A stretch of 64,000 nt of DNA from Brevundimonas sp. SL130 (GTDB lineage Bacteria > Pseudomonadota > Alphaproteobacteria > Caulobacterales > Caulobacteraceae). Below are positions 17,501-26,456 of this stretch, piece by piece (position 1 is the stretch's first letter; each line of letters starts with the position of its first letter). Below the pieces are notes generated by a model. The model worked only from the letters and a program-made list of their open reading frames with translations. It did not search any database and had not been told where the DNA came from. The stretch covers positions 3,202,657 to 3,266,656 of the forward strand of contig NZ_CP113064.1 in the NCBI RefSeq assembly GCF_026625805.1. The letters run 5' to 3'. A program made the position numbers and the translations under genes.

Positions 17501-17588
17501 GGCGCTCTCTTGATGCTCTGAAAAACAAGGGCGGGCAGGCAGACTGAACCTGAGCCTGAGGCGGCGGCGCCCAAGCGCCGAAACCCGC

Positions 17589-19304
17589 TCAAGGATTGGT
17601 GTCGATGAAGGTGGTCGTGGCGTTGTCGGCGATCTGGCCCACATAGGTGAACACCGCGCCCTGGAACTCGCGATAGACACGCCGCATCAAGGTCCCGGCC
17701 GGCCCGGTCGGCACGCCGGTGAGCATGGGAAAGGCCTGGTTGGCCGCAACCGCGACCGTGGCGCTCCAAGGCCCCGGCGCAGACTCGTACTGCGCCGCGA
17801 CGAAACTGACCGCATAGCGCACCTGGGCCCCCGCCACCCAGTTCGGCGGCACGGATTGGGCGCTCTGCCAGCCCGAGATGACCGGGCCCGTCGCGGGAGG
17901 CGCGGGGAAACCGGTCGGTTGGTTGGGACTGTAGCTCTGCATCAAGGTCAGGGTCGACCAGCCCCACCAGCTGCTGGTCCACGAATAGTCGTTGAGATCA
18001 TCGACATTGTTGCGGCGGAGAACGACCGAGCCGTCCCAACTGAACAGGGGCGAGATATTGCCGTTAGCCTGGGCCGTCGTGCGGTCGGCGGCCTGGGCCA
18101 GGTTGGGGATACGGGCCAAGGCCGCATAGGCGGCGGGCTGAGGGTTGGTCCCATTGACGAAGGCGGCGAAGATTTCGTCGACGGACTCCTGGACCGCGAC
18201 ATCGACCAGGGTTCGATTGGCGAGATCGACGGTGTCGAAATATCGCTTGTCGCCATAGGCGCGCCACGCATTGCCGTGGGCGTTGGTGACATTCAGACCC
18301 CAGAGGCAGTTCTCGTCATGCATATAGCGCGACAGCAGTGAGCCGACATTGCTGGGAGTGACGCCTTCGTAGAGCTCCTTGCGGGGCGTGGTGATGTGGC
18401 CGCCCGAGAACAGATCCGACAGGAAGTGGTCGGCGAAGGCGTTCATCGCATAGGCGTAGCCGAGCGCCTGCCCCTGCTGGGCGGGCGGCGCCGCGCGCGC
18501 CGCCAGCGCCTGGGCCAGCGCAGCGGCGTGGCCGGCTTGATAGGCCAGGACGGCGTGAGCGCCGAAATGGTCCCAGTTCACCGCCGCCAGATTGAGATAG
18601 CGCCCCAAGGGCACCCAGGGCGAAATGATCGATCCGCCGCCGGTGATGCGGTTCCATTGTTCCGACAGAGTGTCGCCGAGCGCCGCATAGGCGGACGAGG
18701 CGGATTGGCCCTGCTGAAGCGCCGCGTTCACCGCGTCGATCTCGGTCTGCATGACTTGCAGGATTTGGGGGGCCTCCGCCGCTGCCGCCGCCGCGACCGC
18801 CAGGGAATTATAGGCGTTAGTGAACCGCGTAACCCGGTCCGCTGCGGTCGCGCCGTCCGAAATCGGCGCATCCGGCAGGCCGTAGAAATCCCCGCCGAGA
18901 GAGACGATCTGCCCGTAAGTCAGGCGCAAGCCATTGGGGAGCGGGATCGCCAGGCTGTAGGCGGGAATGCCAGGCTCAGATGCGGAAAAATACAGAAAGG
19001 CGCTGTCGCCGATCGCCGTGTGCTCTCCGCCCTCGAACATTACATTCTGCGGGGCGCCGACAAGCGTCGGCGGGCCGTCCCAGCGCTGGGCGAGGGAATG
19101 TTTGACGTTGCGCGTCGGGGGTTCGGGCAGGATCAGGACCACCGGCGCGGTGGTGCAGGTCAAGGCGATCCCCGCGCCTGCGAGGTCGTCGAGCGATCCG
19201 AGCGACAGACATCCCTGCTGCTTGGCTGCGATCACGATCGGATTGGTCGCCGGATCGCCCCTCAAAAGCGACAGGGGGGGGAGAGGCGTCAGCGCGTTCA
19301 GGCA
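17589..19304 (-). CDS. Zinc-dependent phospholipase C-like (S1/P1-fold) protein
   Basis: The uninterrupted frame runs from a TTG at 19265 (558 residues). Motifs NWDHFG, HAVLAYQAGH, NAFADHFLSDLFSGGH and MHDEN supply the His/Asp/Trp pattern of zinc phospholipase C and related proteins in the middle third; both ends are unrecognised. The TTG has no ribosome site. An ATG at 19304 with AAGGG upstream would be in frame only if the run of eight C between them were one shorter (or two longer). I therefore give 19304 as the probable original start and flag a slip or sequencing error. It is first in a run with a 65-aa protein and two VWA proteins. Confidence 0.65.
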   Translation of the reverse strand, partial: CLNALTPLPPLSLLRGDPATNPIVIAAKQQGCLSLGSLDDLAGAGIALTCTTAPVVLILPEPPTRNVKHSLAQRWDGPPTLVGAPQNVMFEGGEHTAIGDSAFLYFSASEPGIPAYSLAIPLPNGLRLTYGQIVSLGGDFYGLPDAPISDGATAADRVTRFTNAYNSLAVAAAAAAEAPQILQVMQTEIDAVNAALQQGQSASSAYAALGDTLSEQWNRITGGGSIISPWVPLGRYLNLAAVNWDHFGAHAVLAYQAGHAAALAQALAARAAPPAQQGQALGYAYAMNAFADHFLSDLFSGGHITTPRKELYEGVTPSNVGSLLSRYMHDENCLWGLNVTNAHGNAWRAYGDKRYFDTVDLANRTLVDVAVQESVDEIFAAFVNGTNPQPAAYAALARIPNLAQAADRTTAQANGNISPLFSWDGSVVLRRNNVDDLNDYSWTSSWWGWSTLTLMQSYSPNQPTGFPAPPATGPVISGWQSAQSVPPNWVAGAQVRYAVSFVAAQYESAPGPWSATVAVAANQAFPMLTGVPTGPAGTLMRRVYREFQGAVFTYVGQIADNATTTFIDTNP

Positions 19305-19818
19305 TTACGGCAACCCTTAGTGAGCGAAGGCGGCGAACGAATGCAACTGACGGTAAGTTGCGCTTGATCCAGGGCGCGCACAAGCTCAATTCTGGTTGTG
19401 ATTTAAAATAGTTCTGATTGTGCATTGCCGCAAACCCTGTTCGGTCTGCCCCGTCGGCCGAAGCCTGGTCCTGCCGATCGGAAATGCGCCTCATACCTAT
19501 CCGAGATCGAAGGCCGGTCGGGCGACGACGACGGCGCATCCGCCTTCACGCCCTTCGGGCCGAACGCTCAGGATGGCTTCCTGGTGGGCCGGCCTGAAGG
19601 CCAGCCGGACTTAGGGCTCCGCCCTCGGCGCACTTCGGCACGCCTTCCGCCCCGCTTCGGTCCTGGCGAGGGGCGTCGATCTCTCCCGAGACCCAAGGCC
19701 CTGCAGCCGGGTCCCCGCGAAGGCGCACCTCCGTTTGCACACCCGCTGCTCGCCGCGAGGCAGGGTTTCAGGCGCGCAGTTCGCGTGCCTGTAACCCCTG
19801 CCAAAAGGAAGCAGAGCC
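19305..19818. other. Leader region before the ParB-like gene, no gene seen
   Basis: These 514 bases separate the leftward phospholipase-like operon from the rightward ParB-like gene, so both promoters should be here. The stretch 19380-19425 is AT-richer than its surroundings. Open frames on both strands look like non-coding GC-rich sequence (high Arg/Pro/Gly). The ParB gene has AAGGAAG nine bases before its ATG. Confidence 0.45.
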
Positions 19819-21897
19819 ATGACGGCGCAATCCACCCATCCCGCTCCGACGCCCGCGACAGACGCGGGCGCGATCCTGGGGACGACCTTGGTCGTTCCCT
19901 TGAACCGGCTGAAGGCCTCGCCGAAGAATGCAAGAAAGACGCCCCATGCGGCGGCGACCCTCGAAGCCCTGGCGGCCTCGATCAAGGCCAAGGGGGTGTT
20001 GCAGCCGCCCGTGGTCGAGATCGATCGCCGCGCCGATGGAAGTCCGACCGGCGACTACCTCGTCACCATCGGCGAGGGGCGCCGTCTTGCCCTGCGGCTG
20101 CTCGCCAAGCGCAAGACCCTCAAGCGCGCCCATCCGGTTCGCGTGAGCGTGGACGAGACCAACGACGCCCATGAGATTTCGCTCGACGAAAACATCACCC
20201 GCGAAGCCATGCACCCCGCCGACCAGTTCGAAGCCTTCAAGCGTGTGGCGGACGAGAAGGGCTGGGGCGCCGAAGAGATCGCCGCCCGGTTCGGGGTCTC
20301 GGCCCAGACCGTGCGCCAGCGGATGCGATTGGGCGCGGTGGCGCCGGAGCTGATCGCCGCCTATCGCGCGGGCGACGTGTCTCTGGACCAGTTGATGGCC
20401 TTCGGCGTCAGCGACGACCATGCCCGGCAACGCCAGGTCTATGAACAGACCGGTCCCTATGCGGCGCCCTATGTGATCCGTCGCGCCATGACCGAGGCCA
20501 AGGTGCGGGCCGACGACCGGCGCGCCCGCTTCGTCGGCGTCGAAGCCTATACGGCGGCGGGCGGCGGCGTCCTGCGCGACCTCTTCACCGAGGACGGGGG
20601 CGGATGGTTCGAAGACGTGGCCCTGCTGGACCGGCTGGCCGAGGCCAAACTCGCCGCCTTGGCGGACGAGGTCCGCCAAGGCGAGGCCTGGAAATGGGCC
20701 GAGGGGCGGATCGACATGGCCTATGACGCCCGCTTCGGACGGGTCTGGCCCGAGGCCGTGGTCCGCACCCCGGACGAGGCGGCGGCGGTGGCGGCCTTGG
20801 CCGAGGAATACGACCGGCTGATCGCCGAGGCGGACGAGGACGAGGGATTGAGCGAAAGCGCCGACGCCCGGCTCGAAGCCCTCGACCGCGAACTGCAAGC
20901 CTATGGACCGGCGTATGACTATCCGGCCGAGGCCAAGGCGCGGGCGGGCGTCCTGGTGATCCTGGGCCACGACGGGACGGCGCGGTTCGAACGGGGTCTG
21001 GTGCGGACCGAGGACGTGCTGGCTTCGCCTGAAACCGAGGATAAAGGCGCGGGTTCCGGCGAGGACGCGGCGTCCGAAGAGCGGGGAGCGGACGAACGGG
21101 ACGCGCCGTCGGGCTTGGCGTCCGAACCGCCTTCGGCCGACAGCGGCGCGCCCTTGTCGGATCGGTTGATCATCGATTTGAGCGCCCACAAGACCATGGG
21201 GCTGCGCGACGCCCTCCAGACCCAACCCATCCTGGCCTTGACGGCGGTGGTCCATGTCCTGGCCCTGTCGGTCTTCTATCCGGTCTATGATCCGCCGACG
21301 CCCTTGCAGTTACGGCTGACCAAGACGGGCCTGGAAAAGGCGGCGCCCGGCGTCTCCGAGACCCCGGCCGGGCGGCGCGTGGCCGAGCGTGGCGAGGCCT
21401 GGGCGGTGCGCTTGCCAGACAAGGCGGCGGACCTGTGGGCGGCCCTGGTGGAGATGTCGGGGTCGGACCTGCTGGACCTCCTGGCCTATTGCGCCGGATT
21501 GAGCGTCCAGGCCGTGCGCGATCCCCACGACCGTCATCCGGCGGCCTGGGCGCAGGCCGAGGTCCTGGCCACGGCCTGCGGTCTGGACATGACCCAGACG
21601 TGGCGCGCGACGGCGGCGTCCTATTTCGGGCGGGTGTCCAAGGCGCGTGTGCTGGAGGCCGTGGGCGAGGCTGTCGATGCGGAACAGGCCGGGCGATTGG
21701 CCGGGATGAAGAAGGCCGACATGGCCGAGGCCGCCGAAGGGCTTGTGGCAGGGACGGGCTGGCTGCCGCCGATGCTGCGCACCGCGCCCGCCAACCCACA
21801 GGGCGAGGCGAAGGCGCCGCATGACCCCAGTCAAGTCGGCGGCGAAGCCGGGCAAGAAGCCGGTGATCCTGACGCCGATCCGTTCGCCGCCGAATAA
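19819..21897 (+). CDS. ParB/RepB/Spo0J-family protein of an integrative element
   Basis: A 692-residue protein. Residues 25-120 are the ParB N-terminal (sulfiredoxin-like, CTP-binding) domain, with VVPLNRLKASPKNARKTP and TIGEGRRLALRLLA. A KorB-like HTH follows at about 150-190 (WGAEEIAARFGVSAQTVRQR). The long C-terminal half includes an Asp/Glu-rich linker (about 330-450) and a helical region. ParB proteins of this size are characteristic of alphaproteobacterial conjugative elements, where they precede DUF736 genes as here. No cognate ParA is in the window. A perfect hairpin follows its stop. Confidence 0.85.
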   Translation: MTAQSTHPAPTPATDAGAILGTTLVVPLNRLKASPKNARKTPHAAATLEALAASIKAKGVLQPPVVEIDRRADGSPTGDYLVTIGEGRRLALRLLAKRKTLKRAHPVRVSVDETNDAHEISLDENITREAMHPADQFEAFKRVADEKGWGAEEIAARFGVSAQTVRQRMRLGAVAPELIAAYRAGDVSLDQLMAFGVSDDHARQRQVYEQTGPYAAPYVIRRAMTEAKVRADDRRARFVGVEAYTAAGGGVLRDLFTEDGGGWFEDVALLDRLAEAKLAALADEVRQGEAWKWAEGRIDMAYDARFGRVWPEAVVRTPDEAAAVAALAEEYDRLIAEADEDEGLSESADARLEALDRELQAYGPAYDYPAEAKARAGVLVILGHDGTARFERGLVRTEDVLASPETEDKGAGSGEDAASEERGADERDAPSGLASEPPSADSGAPLSDRLIIDLSAHKTMGLRDALQTQPILALTAVVHVLALSVFYPVYDPPTPLQLRLTKTGLEKAAPGVSETPAGRRVAERGEAWAVRLPDKAADLWAALVEMSGSDLLDLLAYCAGLSVQAVRDPHDRHPAAWAQAEVLATACGLDMTQTWRATAASYFGRVSKARVLEAVGEAVDAEQAGRLAGMKKADMAEAAEGLVAGTGWLPPMLRTAPANPQGEAKAPHDPSQVGGEAGQEAGDPDADPFAAE

Positions 21898-21913
21898 GCG
21901 TTCTATAGGGTGA

Positions 21914-21937
21914 GGCCGCGCGCTTCGGCGCGCGGCC
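21914..21937 (+). terminator. Perfect hairpin after the ParB-like gene
   Basis: Ten-base stem GGCCGCGCGC / GCGCGCGGCC with a TTCG loop, starting 17 bases after the ParB stop. There is no long T-run, so it is a probable terminator or RNA-stabilising hairpin. Confidence 0.6.
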
Positions 21938-22189
21938 TTGCGGTCTTCGCCTTGCAGAAGGGCGCCAAAGGGCTTTGGTCTGGAGGACTGTCCGATGTCG
22001 TTGACCGAAGGCGCGCCACGCGTCTTGGTCGGCGCTCGCCTCTCGTCGCGACATAGACCGCGAAGAAGGGTCAGGTCTGTCGCATGGAACGCGGATTCGA
22101 CCGCAAGCGCGTCACGGCCGCGCACCCTGGCCCCGGTCCATGCTGTCGATGTGAACCGGGCGGGCTGAACCCTCGCCGACGCCGTGCGC

Positions 22190-22315
22190 TCCGCTGCGCG
22201 GCCAGATCAGGCTGAAGCCGCCGTCGATCTCGAACAGGCAGGCGTAGATCGGGGCCGGAAAGCGCGGGTCGTCGAGCTTGACCGAGAGATAGTCGCCGTT
22301 CGCCAAGCGGTCCAT
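22190..22315 (-). pseudogene. DUF736 C-terminal remnant, inverted
   Basis: Reading leftward from 22315 gives [18 protein letters not shown] then [13 protein letters not shown], nearly the C-terminal third of the intact DUF736 protein at 22751-23047, but on the opposite strand. The corresponding DNA (about 22200-22302 against 22940-23037) is close to 90% identical by eye, forming an inverted repeat. No N-terminal part is present, so it is a gene fragment. From 21938 to 22189 I see no gene. Confidence 0.7.
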
Positions 22316-22750
22316 TGTCTACGTTCCGGACGCTGATCGCCGTGGCCGCCCAACGGAAATCGGGCGGATATCGTCGTCGTTTCGAGCCTCTGCTCCCCAC
22401 AAGCCCTCTTCGGAAATGAGCCTGTGCAGCGCGCCGGAGCCGCGTCGGAGGAGGCGTATTCCGGCCGGTGCGTCTCATCGCCGTCTCTCGCAACCGGCCG
22501 CGCCGCGCGGACCTCTCTTGGCCTGATCTGGCCGACCCGCCGCCGGTCGCCGCAACCTTGCCGACGACTTTCTTCCCCGGCCTTCGGCCTTCCTCGCGCA
22601 ACAAGAAAGCCGTCGTCTTGCGGTCCTCCGCTTCACTTCGGGGCCCATGACGCCCTGCGGGCGCGGGCCTGCGGACCGGCGTCGGGTCGGCCTGTCGATC
22701 GCCATCGAGGCCGCGGCTGGCGTGGCCCGATCAGCAAAGGAGAGACTGAC
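22316..22750. other. Region before the DUF736 gene, no gene seen
   Basis: GC-rich sequence with only random-looking open frames. It ends with the ribosome site AAAGGAGAG of the DUF736 gene. Confidence 0.45.
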
Positions 22751-23047
22751 ATGGCGACCATTGGAACCTTCACCCTCACGGACGGCGCCTATTCCGGCGC
22801 GATCAAGACCCTGACCCTGAATGTGCGCAACGCCCAGCTTCGGCCCAACGAGAAGGCCGACGACAAGGCCCCCGACTACCGCATGTTCGCCGGCGCCACG
22901 GAGTTCGGCGCAGCCTGGAAAAAGACCAGCCAGGCCAACCGCGACTATCTCTCGGTCAAGCTCGACGACCCGAGCTTCCCGGCCCCGATCTACGCCTCCC
23001 TGGTCGAGGTCGACGGCGGGTTCAGCCTGATCTGGTCAAGGAACTGA
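22751..23047 (+). CDS. DUF736 family protein
   Basis: A 98-residue protein starting [18 protein letters not shown] at an ATG with AAGGAGAG seven bases upstream. It contains the family pattern: a small beta domain with [21 protein letters not shown] and [20 protein letters not shown]736 proteins are small markers of alphaproteobacterial conjugative elements with no proven function. The intact length matches the family. A hairpin terminator follows five bases after the stop. A partial inverted copy lies at 22190-22315. Confidence 0.88.
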   Translation: MATIGTFTLTDGAYSGAIKTLTLNVRNAQLRPNEKADDKAPDYRMFAGATEFGAAWKKTSQANRDYLSVKLDDPSFPAPIYASLVEVDGGFSLIWSRN

Positions 23048-23051
23048 GCAG

Positions 23052-23081
23052 AAGGCGGCGGCGCCGAGGCGCCGCCGCCTT
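23052..23081 (+). terminator. Hairpin after DUF736
   Basis: A stem of about 14 pairs, AAGGCGGCGGCGCC / GGCGCCGCCGCCTT, with a two-base loop, directly behind the DUF736 stop. Between it and 23425 no gene is seen; the sequence turns AT-rich after 23370. Confidence 0.65.
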
Positions 23082-23425
23082 CCCCTTCAACCCCATGCCT
23101 GGAGAGGACGTCCTGACCCGTCTGAGCGGTTTCACTCGCCCCGATGTCCACGCCGACCTCGCCGATCTCGAACGCGGCGTCCGCGCCTGGCCCCCGCGCG
23201 GGACCAAGACCGGCGTAGGCCGACCCCCGCGCCACGACGGCCAAACCTATCACAGGACCAAGGTCAGTCTCCTTTGGACTGACGCCGCGAGCAGGGCTTC
23301 GCGCGCCCGACCTTGATGAGCTTTCGTCAGCGACGGCGCGGCAGTTTTGCAAAGCGCGTCGGCCTCTCGGGCTATATTATTGTTTTCGGTAATTTTAGAG
23401 CCGTTTGCCCGTTTCACCGCTGCAA

Positions 23426-23443
23426 TTTACCGTTTAAAGTAAA
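23426..23443. promoter_or_regulatory. Candidate HipB operator
   Basis: An inverted repeat TTTAC-N8-GTAAA in an AT-rich stretch about 60 bases before hipB. HipB-type antitoxins repress their own operon by binding inverted repeats upstream, so this is the best operator candidate visible. The arms are short, so the call is tentative. Confidence 0.35.
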
Positions 23444-23503
23444 ATCAGTTGATAAAGGTCGAGCGACGGATTATTTTTATCCAATACGATAAAGGAAGAC
23501 GCC

Positions 23504-23803
23504 GTGAGCGATGAACTCAGCGCCGCGCTTGCCGAAGTGGGCTCCCGTATTCGCAAGGCGCGCGAGACCAGCGGCTTGAACCTTCATGAACTGGCGCGTC
23601 TCAGCGGCATCAGCGCGCCGGCCCTGTCTCTCATCGAAACCGGAAAGCGCGACCTGCGCATCACGACCCTGTATCGGATCGCCGGCGCTCTCCGCCTCCG
23701 CGCGGGCGACCTGGTCGAGGACAGACCGGGCGCCGATCTGGGCGCCGATCCGGCCGCCGCCGTCGCGAGCGGCCAAGGCTATGACCTTGAGGACTACAGA
23801 TGA
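23504..23803 (+). CDS. hipB: HipB-like XRE antitoxin
   Basis: A 99-residue DNA-binding protein with a Cro/CI HTH at residues 12-70 (LHELARLSGISAPALSLI, then ETGKRDLRITTLYRIAGAL). It starts at GTG 23504 behind AAAGGAAG. Its stop overlaps the HipA start by four bases, the usual co-translated antitoxin-toxin order. It should neutralise HipA and repress the operon. Confidence 0.82.
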   Translation: MSDELSAALAEVGSRIRKARETSGLNLHELARLSGISAPALSLIETGKRDLRITTLYRIAGALRLRAGDLVEDRPGADLGADPAAAVASGQGYDLEDYR

Positions 23804-25152
23804 CCGACCCGGTTCCTGTCTGGTTCGACGATCTGAACCTCGGCGCCGTCACAGTCGGCGAGGATGGGGCGCTATCGTTTGATTATACGCAGCGATGGCT
23901 CGAGACCGGGGGAGCCTTTGCGCTATCCCTGACCATGCCGTTGGGCGACGGGCCGTTCGGATCGGACATCATCTCGCCCTGGCTCGCCAACCTCCTGCCC
24001 GAAGAACGCCAGTTGGCGGTCCTCACGCGCGCGTTCGGCCTGGACCGGGCGGACACCTTGGCCCTGCTCAAGGTGATCGGCGGCGACACCGCCGGCGCCC
24101 TGTCGTTCAGCCTCCCCTCCGAGGCGTCGAAATGGGCCTATACGCCGCTGACCGAATTCTACCGGATCGAGGCCCCCCAGGCGGCGCTCGAACGGCATTT
24201 CGAGGACCTGCGGAGCCGGCCGTTTCTCGCGGGTGAAGACGGGGTCCGTCTCTCCCTGGCCGGGGGGCAGGAAAAATCCGCCCTGGCGCTCCTGGACCCC
24301 ACGGGCGTCCCTGTCCTGCGGTTGCCGCAGCCGGGAGACGTCCTCGCCATCCCGCGCCATGGCGCGCCCTCGACCCTCATCCTGAAGCCGGACAATCCCA
24401 ATCTCCCCGGCATCGTCGAAAACGAGACCTATTGCCTGCGTCTGGCCCAGGCCATCGGGATCGAGACGGCCAAGGTCACCCTCCTTGCCGCCGGTCGCCG
24501 CAAGGCGATCTGCGTCCTGCGCTACGACCGACGACTCAGCCGCGCCCACCGGGTTCAACGTTTGCATCAGGAAGACTTCGCCCAGGCGAACGGTGTGCCG
24601 CCCGGGCGAAAATATGAGCGCGGCACGCTGCGAGGGCCGGATCTGAAGACCCTGCTGGGGACCGGGCGCCGGCTTTCGCCGAGCGACGCCCTGTCCCTTC
24701 TGGACCAGCTGATCTTCAATATCCTCGTCGCCAATACCGACGCGCATGCAAAAAACTATTCGCTTCTGCTGCCCGTCGGGGCCGGTCCGCGCTTGGCGCC
24801 GCTTTATGATGTCTCGACCGTCCTGCCCTGGCCCGACGTCGTCCAATATTTCGCGCAGAATATCGACGGCCGAAAACGCAAGCCCGGCGATGTGGACGGG
24901 CGCCATTGGGACGCCATCGCCGAAGCGTGCGGCTACCGTCCAGCGGACGTCCGAAAGCGGGTCCAGGAACTCGTGGATCGCATGGTGGCGCAACGCGCGG
25001 CGACGGCCTTGGCTGTTGCGAGCCTGCCCGGGAGCGCGCCCGGCTATGTCGAGGAGGCCGCGACCCTGATCGAAACCAACGCCCTTCGTATCGGAGGACG
25101 TCTGCGCACGGCGCCGCCCCGAGGCGGCGAAGACCGCTCCCAAGGCGATTGA
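23800..25152 (+). CDS. hipA: HipA-like Ser/Thr kinase toxin
   Basis: A 450-residue protein with the HipA N1 domain (residues 5-110, ending LPEERQLAVLTRAFGL), the P-loop-like SLAGGQEKSAL near 150, and kinase-core motifs: HQEDFAQ near 250, NTDAHAKNYSLL near 311 (catalytic Asp and Asn) and LYDVSTVL near 333 (metal-binding Asp). E. coli HipA phosphorylates glutamyl-tRNA synthetase; the target here is unknown. All key residues are present. The pair lies within a conjugative-element remnant and may stabilise it. Confidence 0.85.
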   Translation: MTDPVPVWFDDLNLGAVTVGEDGALSFDYTQRWLETGGAFALSLTMPLGDGPFGSDIISPWLANLLPEERQLAVLTRAFGLDRADTLALLKVIGGDTAGALSFSLPSEASKWAYTPLTEFYRIEAPQAALERHFEDLRSRPFLAGEDGVRLSLAGGQEKSALALLDPTGVPVLRLPQPGDVLAIPRHGAPSTLILKPDNPNLPGIVENETYCLRLAQAIGIETAKVTLLAAGRRKAICVLRYDRRLSRAHRVQRLHQEDFAQANGVPPGRKYERGTLRGPDLKTLLGTGRRLSPSDALSLLDQLIFNILVANTDAHAKNYSLLLPVGAGPRLAPLYDVSTVLPWPDVVQYFAQNIDGRKRKPGDVDGRHWDAIAEACGYRPADVRKRVQELVDRMVAQRAATALAVASLPGSAPGYVEEAATLIETNALRIGGRLRTAPPRGGEDRSQGD

Positions 25153-25602
25153 GAGCCGCGTTTTGGGCGTCGGAGCGTCGTCCACATGGATTCGCCGATG
25201 CGAGCCTTGCGCTGTGCGACGGCGGCTCGACCCTCTAGTGGCCAGGAGAAGTCGGCCCTCGCCTCTTCGCTTGGAACCCGCGCCCGCGCCTCCAGCACCG
25301 ATCGCGGCTAGGGGGTCCTCGCGGCGCAAGCCGCTACAACGCCGGACAAACTGACGGCCTTCCAGGCGGCGGTGGACGCCATCATCGCCGCCGCCGCCGC
25401 CCATGCCGAGCATGCCGTCGTAATGTTGAACGCCGCCGCCGGAACGCTCGAACCCACGGGCTGATCGGCAAGATACGGCCGATGCCCCGGCGGCATCGCC
25501 TGATGCCGGCGCGCCCGCTATCGACCGCGCCCTCTTCGCGAAATCCTGCCCGCATCCGGCGCGTCGCCCTCCAGCGCCGCGCCAGCGTCCCAGGAGATCG
25601 CC
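25153..25602. other. Gap with a possible gene fragment
   Basis: These 450 bases separate hipA from the AlpA-like gene. On the + strand a short frame (about 25312-25463) reads AAQAATTPDKLTAFQAAV and continues Ala-rich to a stop, but a stop precedes it and no start codon is available. It may be the tail of a lost gene. In related elements repA and parA genes lie nearby; they are absent here. Confidence 0.4.
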
Positions 25603-25884
25603 ATGACCGACGCCTTCACGCCCCTGCCCCCGCGCTTCCTGCGCACCCCCGAAGCCGCCCGCCATCTCGGCCTGTCCGGCCGCACCCTTGAGAAGCATCG
25701 CTGCTACGGCACCGGTCCCGTCTATCGCAAGATCGGGGGACGGGTCGTCTATGCGGTTTCAGACCTCCAGGCCTGGGCGGATCGCGGCGCGCGCACTGCG
25801 ACCGACCTGCCCGGCGCCAACCCGGTCCTGCCCGCGCGGCGCTCCGGATCGACGAACCCGTCCTCGTCCGGATCGGTGCGATGA
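25603..25884 (+). CDS. AlpA/MerR-like helix-turn-helix protein
   Basis: A 93-residue protein starting behind GGAGATCGCC. Residues 10-62 are a small winged HTH (TPEAARHLGLSGRTLEKHRC, GGRVVYAVSDLQAW) of the kind called AlpA or excisionase-like; the rest is a Ser/Pro-rich tail. Such genes are standard in alphaproteobacterial conjugative elements, normally followed by repA and parA. Here the next gene is DUF2840 with a four-base overlap, so a segment seems to be missing or was never present. Confidence 0.78.
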   Translation: MTDAFTPLPPRFLRTPEAARHLGLSGRTLEKHRCYGTGPVYRKIGGRVVYAVSDLQAWADRGARTATDLPGANPVLPARRSGSTNPSSSGSVR

Positions 25885-26456
25885 ACGCCGCGCGCTCCGG
25901 GCCCGAAACGGCCGATCCGGTGCGAGCGCCGCGCCCCACGCCGCCGCTGACGCTCGCCGTCCAGGCCGGTCCGGTTCCGCGAGACGCCCTGACCTGGGTC
26001 GAACTGATCGACGACGAAGGCCGCACCGAGCGCTGGATCCGCTTCGGCGCCGTGGTCGAAACCCATGCCGTCAGCCGCCGCAACCGCTTCGTCGCCTTCG
26101 CCCCCGGCGCCGTCTTCGCCTATGTCCGTTGGGCGTGCGGGCCGCGCGGCGCTCTCGGCGCCCGGCTCGATATCCTCCAGGCGGTCTATCGCACCGGCGC
26201 CCGGGTCGCCGTCCCCGGCGTCACGCCCGGCGCCGTCAGCCTTCTGCGGCTGAACGGTTGGGGCCGCGTGCGCCACGCCCTCGCCGTGATCGACGCCGTC
26301 GCCGAAACCGGCGTCGCCTTGGAAGCGGTCGCACCCGATCACTGGCGCCACGTCCATAACCGCATGACCGCCGGGCTGGCGCCCCAAGCCTATACCCAGG
26401 TTCGCCACCGCGCTCTGAAATTGCGTCAGGCCCTGGGCGCGGCGGTGCGGACATGA
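25881..26456 (+). CDS. DUF2840 family protein
   Basis: A 191-residue protein recognised as DUF2840 by LTWVELIDDEGRTERWIRFG, FAYVRWACGPRGALGARLDI and GWGRVRHALAVID. The family is found in conjugative elements just before traF, as here, and its function is unknown. It overlaps both neighbours by four bases (25881-25884 and 26453-26456), so the block HTH-DUF2840-TraF-transglycosylase is one operon. Confidence 0.82.
   Translation: MNAARSGPETADPVRAPRPTPPLTLAVQAGPVPRDALTWVELIDDEGRTERWIRFGAVVETHAVSRRNRFVAFAPGAVFAYVRWACGPRGALGARLDILQAVYRTGARVAVPGVTPGAVSLLRLNGWGRVRHALAVIDAVAETGVALEAVAPDHWRHVHNRMTAGLAPQAYTQVRHRALKLRQALGAAVRT

Noticed and set aside
19768..21255. A 495-residue open frame antisense to the ParB-like gene
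   Set aside because: High-GC codon bias creates long mirror frames. The + strand frame has clear ParB and HTH motifs, a ribosome site and a terminator; the antisense frame has none.
22424..22750. Upstream extension of the DUF736 frame
   Set aside because: The strong ribosome site and the family N-terminus both lie at 22751.
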